Below, one piece after another: positions 25,138 to 33,125 of a stretch of 64,000 bases of DNA (position 1 is its first letter; each line of letters opens with the position of its first letter). The translations under genes were made by a program, and so were the position numbers. The notes beneath the pieces were generated by a model. It did no database searches. It saw only the letters and a program-made list of their open reading frames with translations, and had not been told where the DNA came from. The DNA lies in contig CAWIWC010000008.1 of assembly GCA_963839745.1 (NCBI GenBank), positions 62,001 to 126,000 of the forward strand, written 5' to 3'. Origin of the DNA: JAIBJN01 sp963839745. Lineage in GTDB: Bacteria; Actinomycetota; Thermoleophilia; Gaiellales; Gaiellaceae.

Positions 25138-25866
25138 CTATTCGAGCGTGGAGATCGCGAACGCGAGTCCGAACCCGAGTGTCGTCGCCAGGCCGACCAG
25201 CTTGCCGCCCCGTGCGAAGGCCTCGGGCATCATCGTGTCGGCGAGCATCGTCAGGATCGCACCGGCCGCGAACGAGAGGACGAACGCGATCGTGTTCGGC
25301 GAGGCGTCGTCGAAGAGGCCGTAGCCGGCGAGAGAAGCGAGGGCGGACACGAGCATGACGCCGAGCCAGAGGGCGAGAACGTCGCGCGTCCGCCACCCCG
25401 CCGTTCGCAGGCCGGCCGTCGCTGCGATGGCCTCGGGAAAATTCGAGAGGAACACCGCGACGAGCAGTGCGGCGCCGACGCTCCCGCCCTGGACAAGGGT
25501 GAGGCCGATGACCGCCGACTCCGGGATGCCGTCGAGGACGATGCCGAGCACGATCGCCAGCGCCGTGCCGGCCTCCTGCTTTCCGTCCATGCTCTTCCGG
25601 CCCGAGCCACCCATGCGATCGATGATCTCGTCGCCGATGAAGAACACGAGGGCCCCGGCGGGGAGGCCGAGGGCGAGGCCCGCGCCACGGCTCGTCGTGA
25701 ACGCCTCTTCGACGAGCTCGTAGGCAACCGCGCTGATCAGCACGCCGGCGCCGAAGGCCATGATCAGCCCAAGGAGCCGGTCGCCGATGCGGACGCGTAA
25801 GACGAGCAGCCCGCCGAGGAGAAGCGAGGAGGCCGCGAGCAGGCCCCAGCCGAAGGCTGCGCCCAT
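25138..25866 (-). CDS. ZIP-family metal transporter
   Basis: 242 residues, eight predicted transmembrane helices. The metal path of helix IV reads VLDGIPESAVIGL, where many ZIPs have H-N-x-P-E; Asp replaces the His. Helix V has LSNFPEAIA, with the conserved Asn-x-Pro-Glu. A loop at about residues 86-95 (RMGGSGRKSMDGK) is cytoplasmic and lacks the His-rich string of zinc ZIPs. It starts on the base next to the FGE stop, so it is co-translated. Divalent metal uptake is expected; the metal is unknown. Confidence 0.88.
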   Translation of the reverse strand: MGAAFGWGLLAASSLLLGGLLVLRVRIGDRLLGLIMAFGAGVLISAVAYELVEEAFTTSRGAGLALGLPAGALVFFIGDEIIDRMGGSGRKSMDGKQEAGTALAIVLGIVLDGIPESAVIGLTLVQGGSVGAALLVAVFLSNFPEAIAATAGLRTAGWRTRDVLALWLGVMLVSALASLAGYGLFDDASPNTIAFVLSFAAGAILTMLADTMMPEAFARGGKLVGLATTLGFGLAFAISTLE

Positions 25867-26745
25867 TCAGCCGCCGTCGCGCACGATGCAGCGGAAGCCG
25901 AGGTGACCCGTCGAGGTCTCGATCATCTGGGACTGCCTCGCCGACGGCCGGTAGCGGAGGCAGTAGTTCGGGGCGCAAAGGTGCGAGCCGCCCTTGATCA
26001 CGCGGCGTGGGAACCGCTCGCCGGGCTCGGATGCGGGAGCGCAACACGGCGATTCGATCTCCTCTGCGGGCGCGGAGTCGAAGAGGTCGCACGTCCACTC
26101 CCAGACGTTCCCGGTCATGTCGTAGAGGCCGTAGCCGTTCGGCGGGAAGCTCCCGACGGGCGATGTGCCCTCGTGCCCGTCCACCTTCAGGTTCTGCCAG
26201 GGGAACTCGCCCTGCCACGTGTTGGCCATGGCCTGTCCGCCGGGGAAATGCTCGTCTCCCCAGGCGAACACGGCGCCCTCGAGACCGCCGCGGGCCGCCC
26301 GCTCCCACTCGGCCTCCGTCGGCAGCTCTTTGCCGGCCCACCCGGCGTACGCCTGCACGTCCTCGTAGGCGACGTGCACCACCGGGTGGTGGTCCCGTCC
26401 GTTGATCGTGCTGCCGGGGCCGGCGGGCCTCTTCCAGTACGCGCCGGGCACGTACTCCCACCAGTTGCGGTAGTCGTCGAGCGCGACCGGGCCGGTGCTC
26501 TTGCGGAAGACGAGCGACCCGGGCACCAGGAGGTCAGGGTCGGCGTCCGGGTAGTCCTCGGCCGGGAGCGGGCGCTCGGCGAGCGTCACGTACTTCGTCT
26601 CGCGCACGAAGCGGCGGAACTCGGCGGCTGTCACCGGCCGCTCGTCCATCCAGAAACCCTCGACCGACACGTGCCGGACGGGGCGCTCCTCGGGATAGAA
26701 GTCCTCGGAGCCCATCGAGAACTTCCCGCCGGGAATCCACGTCAT
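25867..26745 (-). CDS. formylglycine-generating enzyme
   Basis: 292 residues from ATG 26745; longer frames would overlap the upstream gene. The SUMF1 fold is clear: MTWIPGGKFSMGSEDFYPEE, GFWMDERPVTAAEFRRFV, ELPTEAEWERAARGGL, NGYGLYDMTGNVWEWTCD. The copper/active-site block GGSHLCAPNYCLRYRPSAR keeps both cysteines with the C-x4-C spacing of genuine FGEs that oxidise a sulfatase Cys to formylglycine, unlike EgtB- or PvdO-type relatives. No sulfatase lies in the window. It sits between a DUF7144 membrane gene and the ZIP transporter in one minus-strand unit. Confidence 0.9.
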   Translation of the reverse strand: MTWIPGGKFSMGSEDFYPEERPVRHVSVEGFWMDERPVTAAEFRRFVRETKYVTLAERPLPAEDYPDADPDLLVPGSLVFRKSTGPVALDDYRNWWEYVPGAYWKRPAGPGSTINGRDHHPVVHVAYEDVQAYAGWAGKELPTEAEWERAARGGLEGAVFAWGDEHFPGGQAMANTWQGEFPWQNLKVDGHEGTSPVGSFPPNGYGLYDMTGNVWEWTCDLFDSAPAEEIESPCCAPASEPGERFPRRVIKGGSHLCAPNYCLRYRPSARQSQMIETSTGHLGFRCIVRDGG

Positions 26746-26777
26746 CCCCGGCAAGGGCGGTGCGTGCGCGTCGACTG

Positions 26778-27164
26778 CTATACGCGTCCTTCGTCCGGAT
26801 CGGGCCCCACGACAAGGCCGTAGACCACCGCGATGCACAGGGAGATCGTGATGAGCCCGAAGATCGGGAAGGCGACGAGGAAGGCGATGTGTAGGACAGC
26901 GCTCATCATCGCGAGGGCGACGCCCACGAGACGTGCCCAGCCCCGGTTCTTGAGGATGCCGGCGCCGGCGATCAGCTGGACGAGGCCGAGGATGAGGAGG
27001 AACCAGCCCCAGGCCGTGTAGTCGGTGACCAGCAGCTTCTCGCCGTCGACGAGGAAGAACTCCTCTTTGAAGATCGCCGCCAGGCCCCCGATGACGTTGA
27101 AGGCCCCGACGAGATAGAAAATGATGCCCGCGAAGGTGCGCCAGCCCCGCAGCTGGGTGTCCAT
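26778..27164 (-). CDS. DUF7144-family membrane protein
   Basis: 128 residues with four transmembrane helices: WRTFAGIIFYLVGAFNVIGG, WGWFLLILGLVQLIAGAGIL, VGVALAMMSAVLHIAFLV, LITISLCIAVVYGLVV. This pattern and the TAWGW motif match an actinobacterial integral-membrane family of unknown function, distantly DoxX-like. ATG 27164 has a GGAGAGGAG ribosome binding site on the minus strand. First gene of the FGE-ZIP unit. Confidence 0.8.
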   Translation of the reverse strand: MDTQLRGWRTFAGIIFYLVGAFNVIGGLAAIFKEEFFLVDGEKLLVTDYTAWGWFLLILGLVQLIAGAGILKNRGWARLVGVALAMMSAVLHIAFLVAFPIFGLITISLCIAVVYGLVVGPDPDEGRV

Positions 27165-27340
27165 CTGTCTCCTCTCCTCGGCTCTGTGCGGCCGATTGTC
27201 ACACCTTCCGTCGCGCGCTGCACCTCGAGAGGCTCGCGCCTCGATCCGGAGCGGCGCCGACGGCCTCCGGGCGTACCTCGCCGAAGTCCCGGAAGACAGG
27301 CGGGAGATCGTTGTGGCAGTCCGCACGCCCCGCAGGTGTG

Positions 27341-27366
27341 AAAAACCCCGCCTGAGCGGGGCTTTT
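27341..27366 (-). terminator. intrinsic terminator of tRNA-Gln
   Basis: Minus strand GCCCCGC-TCAG-GCGGGG followed by TTTTTC, a textbook hairpin and T run, 7 bp after the tRNA-Gln 3' end. Confidence 0.88.
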
Positions 27367-27372
27367 ACGAGG

Positions 27373-27443
27373 CTGCGGGGCAAGGATTCGAACCTTGACT
27401 ACCCGGTCCAGAGCCGGGCGTCCTACCGTTAGACGACCCCGCA
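27373..27443 (-). tRNA. tRNA-Gln(CUG)
   Basis: Complete on the minus strand: acceptor TGCGGGG/CCCCGCA with discriminator G, D arm GTCTAACGGTAGGAC, anticodon loop with CTG between CCCGG and CCGGG, T arm TCAAGGTTCGAATCCTTG. CCA is not encoded. A terminator follows directly. Confidence 0.95.
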
Positions 27444-27486
27444 ACGGCCCGGCCATTGTAGCCGCACGGCCGCGCGGCGACCGGTC

Positions 27487-28368
27487 TCAGAGCTCGAGCC
27501 GGTAGAGCGGGATGAGGCTCTTCTCGGCCTCGGTGTCGATGTGCGCCACGACCTCGACGTACGGTTCGAGCCCCGAGCCGCGGAGCTTCGCCTTGAGGAG
27601 CTCGTCGACCTGGTAGATGCCGGACGAGTTGTTCATGGTGATCTCGATCAGGACGGGAGCGCCTTCGCCGTCCTTGATCTCGACGCCCTCGATTGCCGCC
27701 GCCGAGAGCGAGTGGATGGAGACGCGGCCGTGCTGGAAGGGGATGCGCGAGCGGCCCTCGGCCATGTCCAGCGCGTCCGCCACACGGATGACGCCGGCCT
27801 CGAGAGTGAGCGGACGCCCGTCCTCGCGGTGGCTCGTGATCGCCTGGAGCACCTCGGACTCGATCACGGTCAGTTCGGGCTCCTCGTAGAGGCCGTCGAG
27901 GAGCTCGTCCATCTTCGGCTCCGCGAGGAAGAGGCTCCAGTCTTCGTGGCGCTCCCGGTGGACGGCCATGCCGATGCAATGCAGGAACGCGCCGAGCGCG
28001 ACGACGACCTCCGCGTCGTCCTGGCTCATCCCGTAGTCGCGGACCATGCCCGGCTGGACGCCGTTCTTGGCGAGCTGGCGCAGGAGCTTGAGCGCCAGGT
28101 TGGCGACGATCTGAATGTGCACCCAGGAGTGGTCGTTGATCTGCAATCGCTTGACCGCATTCACGTTCGCGACGTGCCACCACGCCTTGAGCTGCGTGTC
28201 GGCGTTGACGCGGTCGACCAGGACGCGGAGCTTCTTGTTGGCGCGGGGCGGCACGCGGATGCGCATGCGCTCGATCGCCTGCGCGGGCGTCAGCAGCGTC
28301 TCGCGCTCGGCCTCCTGCGAGACGGGCTCCTCGATCCGGCCCTCGGTCTTCGGGTCGAGCTCGGCCAT
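27487..28368 (-). CDS. HD-domain protein
   Basis: 293 residues. The HD-superfamily pattern is spread over NDHSWVHIQIVANLALKLL, VALGAFLHCIGMAVHRERHE and VIRVADALDMAEGRSRIP, giving His, His-x, His-x3-E and Asp ligands in the order expected of metal-dependent phosphohydrolases. The C-terminal 80 residues form a mixed alpha/beta domain (VEIKDGEGAPVLIEITMNNS). The substrate is unknown. It lies 32 bp downstream of the ABC genes and may share their transcript. Confidence 0.75.
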   Translation of the reverse strand: MAELDPKTEGRIEEPVSQEAERETLLTPAQAIERMRIRVPPRANKKLRVLVDRVNADTQLKAWWHVANVNAVKRLQINDHSWVHIQIVANLALKLLRQLAKNGVQPGMVRDYGMSQDDAEVVVALGAFLHCIGMAVHRERHEDWSLFLAEPKMDELLDGLYEEPELTVIESEVLQAITSHREDGRPLTLEAGVIRVADALDMAEGRSRIPFQHGRVSIHSLSAAAIEGVEIKDGEGAPVLIEITMNNSSGIYQVDELLKAKLRGSGLEPYVEVVAHIDTEAEKSLIPLYRLEL

Positions 28369-28400
28369 CGCGACCGGAGCCTACACCGGAGCCGAGAGAC

Positions 28401-30203
28401 CTAGGCCGCTGCGGCCCAGTCGCCGTAGAGCGAGCGGTAGCGCCCGGCGAGTGCGACGAGCTCGTCGTGCGTCCCGAGCTCGACGACACAGCCGTGCTCG
28501 AGGACGACGATCAGGTCGGCGCCGCGGATGGTGGAGAGCCGGTGGGCGATGATGAACGCCGTCCGGCCCGCCAGAAGCCGGCGCAGCGCCACCTCGATGC
28601 GCTGCTCGGTGCCGATGTCGACGCTCGAGGTCGCCTCGTCGAGGATGAGGATTCGCGGGTCGGCGAGCAGCGCCCTTGCGAAGGCGACGAGCTGGCGCTG
28701 GCCGAGTGAGAGCCGGCTGCCGCGCTCGGCGACCTGCGTCTCGTAGCCGTCCTCGAGCTGGAGGATGAAGTCCTCAGCACCGACCGCGCGGGCCGCGGCG
28801 GCGATTTCCTCGTTCGTCGCGTCGGGGCGGCCGAACGCGATGTTCTCGCGCACGGTCCCGGCGAAGAGGAAGCCTTCCTGCGGCACGATGCCCAGCTGCC
28901 GGCGGAGGCTTTCCTGGGTCACGTCCCGGAGGTCGTGGCCGTCGATCGTGATCCGGCCCTCGCGCGGGTCGTAGAAGCGGGCGAGGAGCTTCGCGATGGT
29001 CGACTTGCCGGCGCCGGTATGCCCGACGAGGGCGACCGTCGTCCCGGCGGGCACGGCGAGGTCGATGCCGTGGAGGATCTCCGGCCCGTCGCCGTAGCCG
29101 AAGCGCACGTTCTCGAACGCGACGTTCCCGGCGATCTCGGGTAGCGGACGAGCGCCGGGCTTGTCGACGACCTGCGGCTCCTCGTCCATGACTTCCATGA
29201 TCTTGTCCAGCGCGGCAGTGGCCGAGAGGAACGTGTTGTAGAGCTGCGACAGCTGCTGGATCGGGTCGAAGAAGTTCGAGAGGTAGAGAAGGAAGGCGAA
29301 GAGCGTGCCGACCGTGACCTCTCCCTCGAAGGCGAGCCAGCCGCCGAAGCCGAGCACCGTGGCGGTCGCCACCGCCGAGAGGAAGTCGACGAACGGGAAA
29401 TAGAGGCCGTTGAGGACGACGGTCTCCTGGTTCGACTCCCGGTAGTGGTCGTTCACCGAGCGGAACTGGCGCTGGTTCGTGCGCTCCCGCGTGAACGACT
29501 GAACGACGCGCATGCCCGCGATGTCCTCGGCGAGCGTCGCCGTGACGAGCCCGAGCCGCTCGCGGACGTTGCGATACGCGCGCGAGGAGCGGACGCGGAA
29601 GACCTTCGTCGCGATCGCCATCAGCGGGAAGACCGCGAGCGCCGCCAGCGCAAGGCGCCAGTCGAGGAAGAAGAGGATGACTGCCGAGCCGAGGAGCAGG
29701 AGAGTGTTCTGGAAGAGGCTGGTAACCCCGTCTGTGACGAGCTGGTCGAGTGCTTCCACGTCGTTCGTCAGGCGGCTGATGATGACGCCGGCGCGGTTCC
29801 GCTCGAAGTAGCCGAGCGACAGGCGCTGCAGGTGGCGGAAGAGCGTATTGCGGAGGTCGGCGAGGATGCGCTCGCCCGTCCAGCCCGTGAAATACGTCTG
29901 CGCCGCGCTCGCCAGGAGGTTGGCGAGCCCGGCGGCGACGAAGAGCGCGACGATGACCGTGAGCGCTTCGACGTCGCCCTTGCTGATGCCGTCGTCGATG
30001 GCGAGCTTGGCCAGGAGCGGCGGCGCGAGCGCGGTCAGCGTGGCCGCGACGAGGGAGCCGATCGCGAGCCCTGTTCGGAGGCGGTACGGCGCGGCCAGGC
30101 GGGCGAGCGTCGAGACGCGCCTCACGGTGCGCGCCCACGACCAGTCGTTCACCTCGGCGCCGCGCTGCATCGTGAGGTGGGATCCGGCCTGCCAGACCCT
30201 CAT
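28401..30203 (-). CDS. ABC exporter subunit, canonical Walker B, degenerate signature
   Basis: 600 residues: six-helix transmembrane domain (about 1-330) and nucleotide-binding domain with Walker A GHTGAGKST, Q loop VPQEG, signature LSLGQRQ, Walker B ILILDEATSS with catalytic Glu, and H loop AHRLST. The signature has Leu where LSGGQ has Gly, while the partner upstream has LSGGQ but Asp in place of the catalytic Glu. This complementary asymmetry is the hallmark of heterodimeric multidrug-type exporters with one degenerate ATP site. Substrate unknown. Confidence 0.92.
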   Translation of the reverse strand: MRVWQAGSHLTMQRGAEVNDWSWARTVRRVSTLARLAAPYRLRTGLAIGSLVAATLTALAPPLLAKLAIDDGISKGDVEALTVIVALFVAAGLANLLASAAQTYFTGWTGERILADLRNTLFRHLQRLSLGYFERNRAGVIISRLTNDVEALDQLVTDGVTSLFQNTLLLLGSAVILFFLDWRLALAALAVFPLMAIATKVFRVRSSRAYRNVRERLGLVTATLAEDIAGMRVVQSFTRERTNQRQFRSVNDHYRESNQETVVLNGLYFPFVDFLSAVATATVLGFGGWLAFEGEVTVGTLFAFLLYLSNFFDPIQQLSQLYNTFLSATAALDKIMEVMDEEPQVVDKPGARPLPEIAGNVAFENVRFGYGDGPEILHGIDLAVPAGTTVALVGHTGAGKSTIAKLLARFYDPREGRITIDGHDLRDVTQESLRRQLGIVPQEGFLFAGTVRENIAFGRPDATNEEIAAAARAVGAEDFILQLEDGYETQVAERGSRLSLGQRQLVAFARALLADPRILILDEATSSVDIGTEQRIEVALRRLLAGRTAFIIAHRLSTIRGADLIVVLEHGCVVELGTHDELVALAGRYRSLYGDWAAAA

Positions 30204-30240
30204 CGCAGGCTCCCGTCAGTGCCGGTCGCCGGGTCGACCC

Positions 30241-30268
30241 GTTCTCCACGCGCGTGCGCGTCGAGAAC
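30241..30268. other. hairpin between ABC subunit genes
   Basis: GTTCTC-C-ACGCGC-GT-GCGCGT-C-GAGAAC: two 6-bp stems with one C/C mismatch and a 2-base loop, in the 163-bp gap between the ABC genes. No T run, so it may stabilise or process the transcript, or be a repeat. Confidence 0.6.
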
Positions 30269-30366
30269 GGGAGACCCACCTCCCCAACCCGATGGCTCGA
30301 GCCTAACGCCCAAAACCGCGCGCGTGGGCGCCCGAAGAGTGCCGGGACTGTGCCGAGTCGCGAGAC

Positions 30367-32166
30367 TCACGCGCCCGCCGCCTCCTGCAGCTCGCCGCTC
30401 GCCTCGACGCGCTCGGAGAACTCGCGCTCCAGAAGGCCGTGCTCGTAGATCTCGCGGAAGACGGGGCTCGTTTCGAGCAGCTCCTCCTGCGTCCCGCGCG
30501 CTGCGATGCGTCCACGGTCGAGCACGACCAGCTCGTCGGCGAGCGCAATCGTCGAGAGCCTGTGGGCGACGATGAGCGTCGTCCGGCCTTTCATGGCCTC
30601 GCGCAGGCCGAGCCGGATGCGCGCCTCGGTGGTCGCGTCGACCGAGGCGGTGGCGTCGTCGAGGATCAGGATGCGGGGATCGAGGATGAGCGCGCGTGCG
30701 ATCGCGATCCGCTGCCGCTGCCCGCCCGAGAGCGTGATGCCGCGCTCGCCGATCACCGTGTCGTAGCCGTCCGGCAGCTCCTCGATGAACTCGTGCGCCT
30801 GCGCGAGCCGCGCGGCGCGGACGATGTCCTCTTCGGTCGCATCCGGCGCGCCGAACGTGATGTTCTCGCGGACGCTCGCCGAGAACAGGAACGGGTCCTG
30901 GGCGACGATGCCGATCGCGCGCCGCAGCGAGGCGAGCTTGACCTCGCGGACGTCCGCGCCGTCGATGGTCAGGCGCCCGGCCGTGACGTCGTAAAACCGC
31001 GGGACGAGCGAAGCCAGCGTCGTCTTGCCCGAGCCGGTGTGCCCAATGAGGGCGATCGTGCGACCCGACGCGACCTCGAGATCGATCCGCTCGAGCACCG
31101 GTCGGTCAGTTGTGTACTCGAAGCCGGCCTCCTCGAACACGATGTGGCCGTCGCCGGGCGGCAGGTCGCGTGCGTCCGGCGCGTCGGTGACGTCCTCGGC
31201 CTCGTCGATCACCTCGAAGATCCGCTCCCCGGACGCGGTCGCGCGCTGCGCCTGGCCGATCCACATGCCCAGCATGCGCAAGGGCATCACGAGCATGAGC
31301 ACGAGAACGTTGAACGCGAAGAACGCGTCGAGCCCGAGCGAGCCGTTCGCCACCATGCGTCCACCGAAGAGCAGAACGGTCGCCTGCGCGACGAGCGGGA
31401 GGAAGGAGAGCAGCGGCACGTAGAGCGCGCGCTGGCGGTTCGCGTCGATCGAGCGGCTGAAGACGCTCTCCGTCCGGGCCGAGAACTTCGCGGACTCATT
31501 GCGCTCCTGGGCGAACGACTTCACCACGTGGACGCCGACGATGTTCTCCTCGGCGACCGTCGCGACGTCGGCCATCTTCTGCTGCACGTCCCGCAGAATC
31601 GGGTGCGAGACCCTCGAGTAGCGGTACGCGAGGAAGACGAGCACGGGCGTGAACGCCGTCGCGGCGAGCGCCAGTCGCCATTCCACGACGAAGAGGACGA
31701 TCGTGACGCCCACGATCGTGAGGATGTGCTGGAAGAAGAAGATGAGGCCGTAGCCGAGGAAGAAGCGAACCGACTGGAGGTCGACCGTGGCCCGCGACAT
31801 GAGCTGGCCCGTCTGATGGCGGTCGTAGAAGCCGAACGAGAGGCGAAGAAGCTTCGCGTAGATCTCGTCGCGCATGTCGTACTCGACGCCGAGCGCCTGG
31901 CGGCCCGAGATGAGCCGGCGGCCGGCCATGAAGATTGCCCGTACCAGGCCGACCACCAGAACCGCGATCGCGATGGTCCACAGCTCGTTCCGGTCGCTCG
32001 AGTTCACCGCGCTCTCGAGTGCGGCGCCCGTCAGGAACGCGATTGCAACCGCGGACGCCTGCGAGCCGATCGCGAGCACGACCGACACGGCCAGCGACCA
32101 GCGATACGGCCGCAGGAAGCCGAGCAGCCGGACGAACGTTCGGAGGTATGGGTGGGAATCCGCCAC
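30367..32166 (-). CDS. ABC exporter subunit, catalytic Glu replaced by Asp
   Basis: 599 residues with the same layout as its neighbour. Walker A is GHTGSGKTT, the signature is a perfect LSGGQRQ, and Walker B reads ILILDDATAS, so the catalytic base is Asp. The H loop AHRLST is intact. In heterodimeric exporters such as TM287/288 or BmrCD the subunit with this change helps build the degenerate site. It is encoded first, with the partner 163 bp downstream. Confidence 0.92.
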   Translation of the reverse strand: MADSHPYLRTFVRLLGFLRPYRWSLAVSVVLAIGSQASAVAIAFLTGAALESAVNSSDRNELWTIAIAVLVVGLVRAIFMAGRRLISGRQALGVEYDMRDEIYAKLLRLSFGFYDRHQTGQLMSRATVDLQSVRFFLGYGLIFFFQHILTIVGVTIVLFVVEWRLALAATAFTPVLVFLAYRYSRVSHPILRDVQQKMADVATVAEENIVGVHVVKSFAQERNESAKFSARTESVFSRSIDANRQRALYVPLLSFLPLVAQATVLLFGGRMVANGSLGLDAFFAFNVLVLMLVMPLRMLGMWIGQAQRATASGERIFEVIDEAEDVTDAPDARDLPPGDGHIVFEEAGFEYTTDRPVLERIDLEVASGRTIALIGHTGSGKTTLASLVPRFYDVTAGRLTIDGADVREVKLASLRRAIGIVAQDPFLFSASVRENITFGAPDATEEDIVRAARLAQAHEFIEELPDGYDTVIGERGITLSGGQRQRIAIARALILDPRILILDDATASVDATTEARIRLGLREAMKGRTTLIVAHRLSTIALADELVVLDRGRIAARGTQEELLETSPVFREIYEHGLLEREFSERVEASGELQEAAGA

Positions 32167-32225
32167 TAGAGCACCTAACGTCGAGTCTAGTCCCGGCCAT
32201 CCCGGCTCCCGCGCGGCCGCTCTCG

Positions 32226-32231
32226 TAAGCT
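32226..32231 (+). promoter_or_regulatory. -10 hexamer TAAGCT before ftcD
   Basis: Ends 6 bases before the GTG; transcription would begin at or next to the start codon (leaderless). Confidence 0.45.
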
Positions 32232-32237
32232 CAGCGC

Positions 32238-33125
32238 GTGCCGCTACCGCTCGAGTCGGTCCCGAACGTGTCGGAGGGCAGGGATCCCGAGGCGCTCGCG
32301 GCGCTTCGGGAAGCCTTCTCGGGCCCGGCGCGCCTGCTCGACGTCCACACCGACTGGGATCACCACCGCTCGGTCTTCACCCTCGTCGGGAGCGGGGAGG
32401 AGCTGGTCGACACGCTCTTCGCCGGCATCCGCGCGGCGGCAAACCGGATCGACCTCACGCGTCACGAAGGGGCGCACCCGAGGATCGGAGCAGCCGACGT
32501 CGTGCCGCTGGTGCCACTGGAGCCGGACGCCGAGCCCCGGGCACGTGAGGCTGCGCTCGCGCTCGCCGACCGGGTCGGGAACGAGCTCGAGCTACCGGTC
32601 TTCTTCTACGGCCGTCTCACCGAGGACGGCCGCGAGCCGGCGTTCTTCCGGCGCGGCGGGCCGCACGAGCTCCAGCGCCGGATCGACGCGGGCGAGCTGC
32701 GGCCCGACCGCGGCCCCGACCGCCTGCATCCGACGGCGGGCGGGGTGCTCATCGGTGTCCGGCGGCCGCTCGTCGCCTTCAACGTCAACCTCCGCTCCGA
32801 CGACGTGGGCGTCGCCCGCGAGATCGCGCGCCTCGTGCGGGAGCGCGACGGGGGCTTCCCGGGGGTGCGGGCGCTCGGGCTCGACCTTCCGCGTGCGGGG
32901 TTCGTGCAGGTGAGCATGAACGTGACCGACTGGCAGGCGGCCGCACTGCACGAGATCGTCGCCAGGATCGGCCGGGAAGCCGACGCGCGCGGCGTCGAGG
33001 TCGCCGGATCGGAGCTCGTCGGGCTGATGCCGGCCGGGCCGGCGGTCGCCGCGGCAGGGGAGATGCTCAGGATCGACGGGTTCGACCCGTCGCATGTGCT
33101 GGAGCTGCGGCTCCTCGAGTCGTAG
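32238..33125 (+). CDS. ftcD: glutamate formimidoyltransferase
   Basis: 295 residues, the length of the formiminotransferase domain alone, with no cyclodeaminase domain attached. SVPNVSEGRD opens the protein, and DHHRSVFTLVG, HPRIGAADVVPLVPL and AFNVNLRSDDVGVAREIARL are conserved. It moves the formimino group of N-formimino-glutamate to tetrahydrofolate in histidine degradation, which fits hutH, hutU and hutI 3 kb further on. GTG start just behind a -10 hexamer. Its last 59 bases overlap the convergent MFS gene. Confidence 0.9.
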   Translation: MPLPLESVPNVSEGRDPEALAALREAFSGPARLLDVHTDWDHHRSVFTLVGSGEELVDTLFAGIRAAANRIDLTRHEGAHPRIGAADVVPLVPLEPDAEPRAREAALALADRVGNELELPVFFYGRLTEDGREPAFFRRGGPHELQRRIDAGELRPDRGPDRLHPTAGGVLIGVRRPLVAFNVNLRSDDVGVAREIARLVRERDGGFPGVRALGLDLPRAGFVQVSMNVTDWQAAALHEIVARIGREADARGVEVAGSELVGLMPAGPAVAAAGEMLRIDGFDPSHVLELRLLES

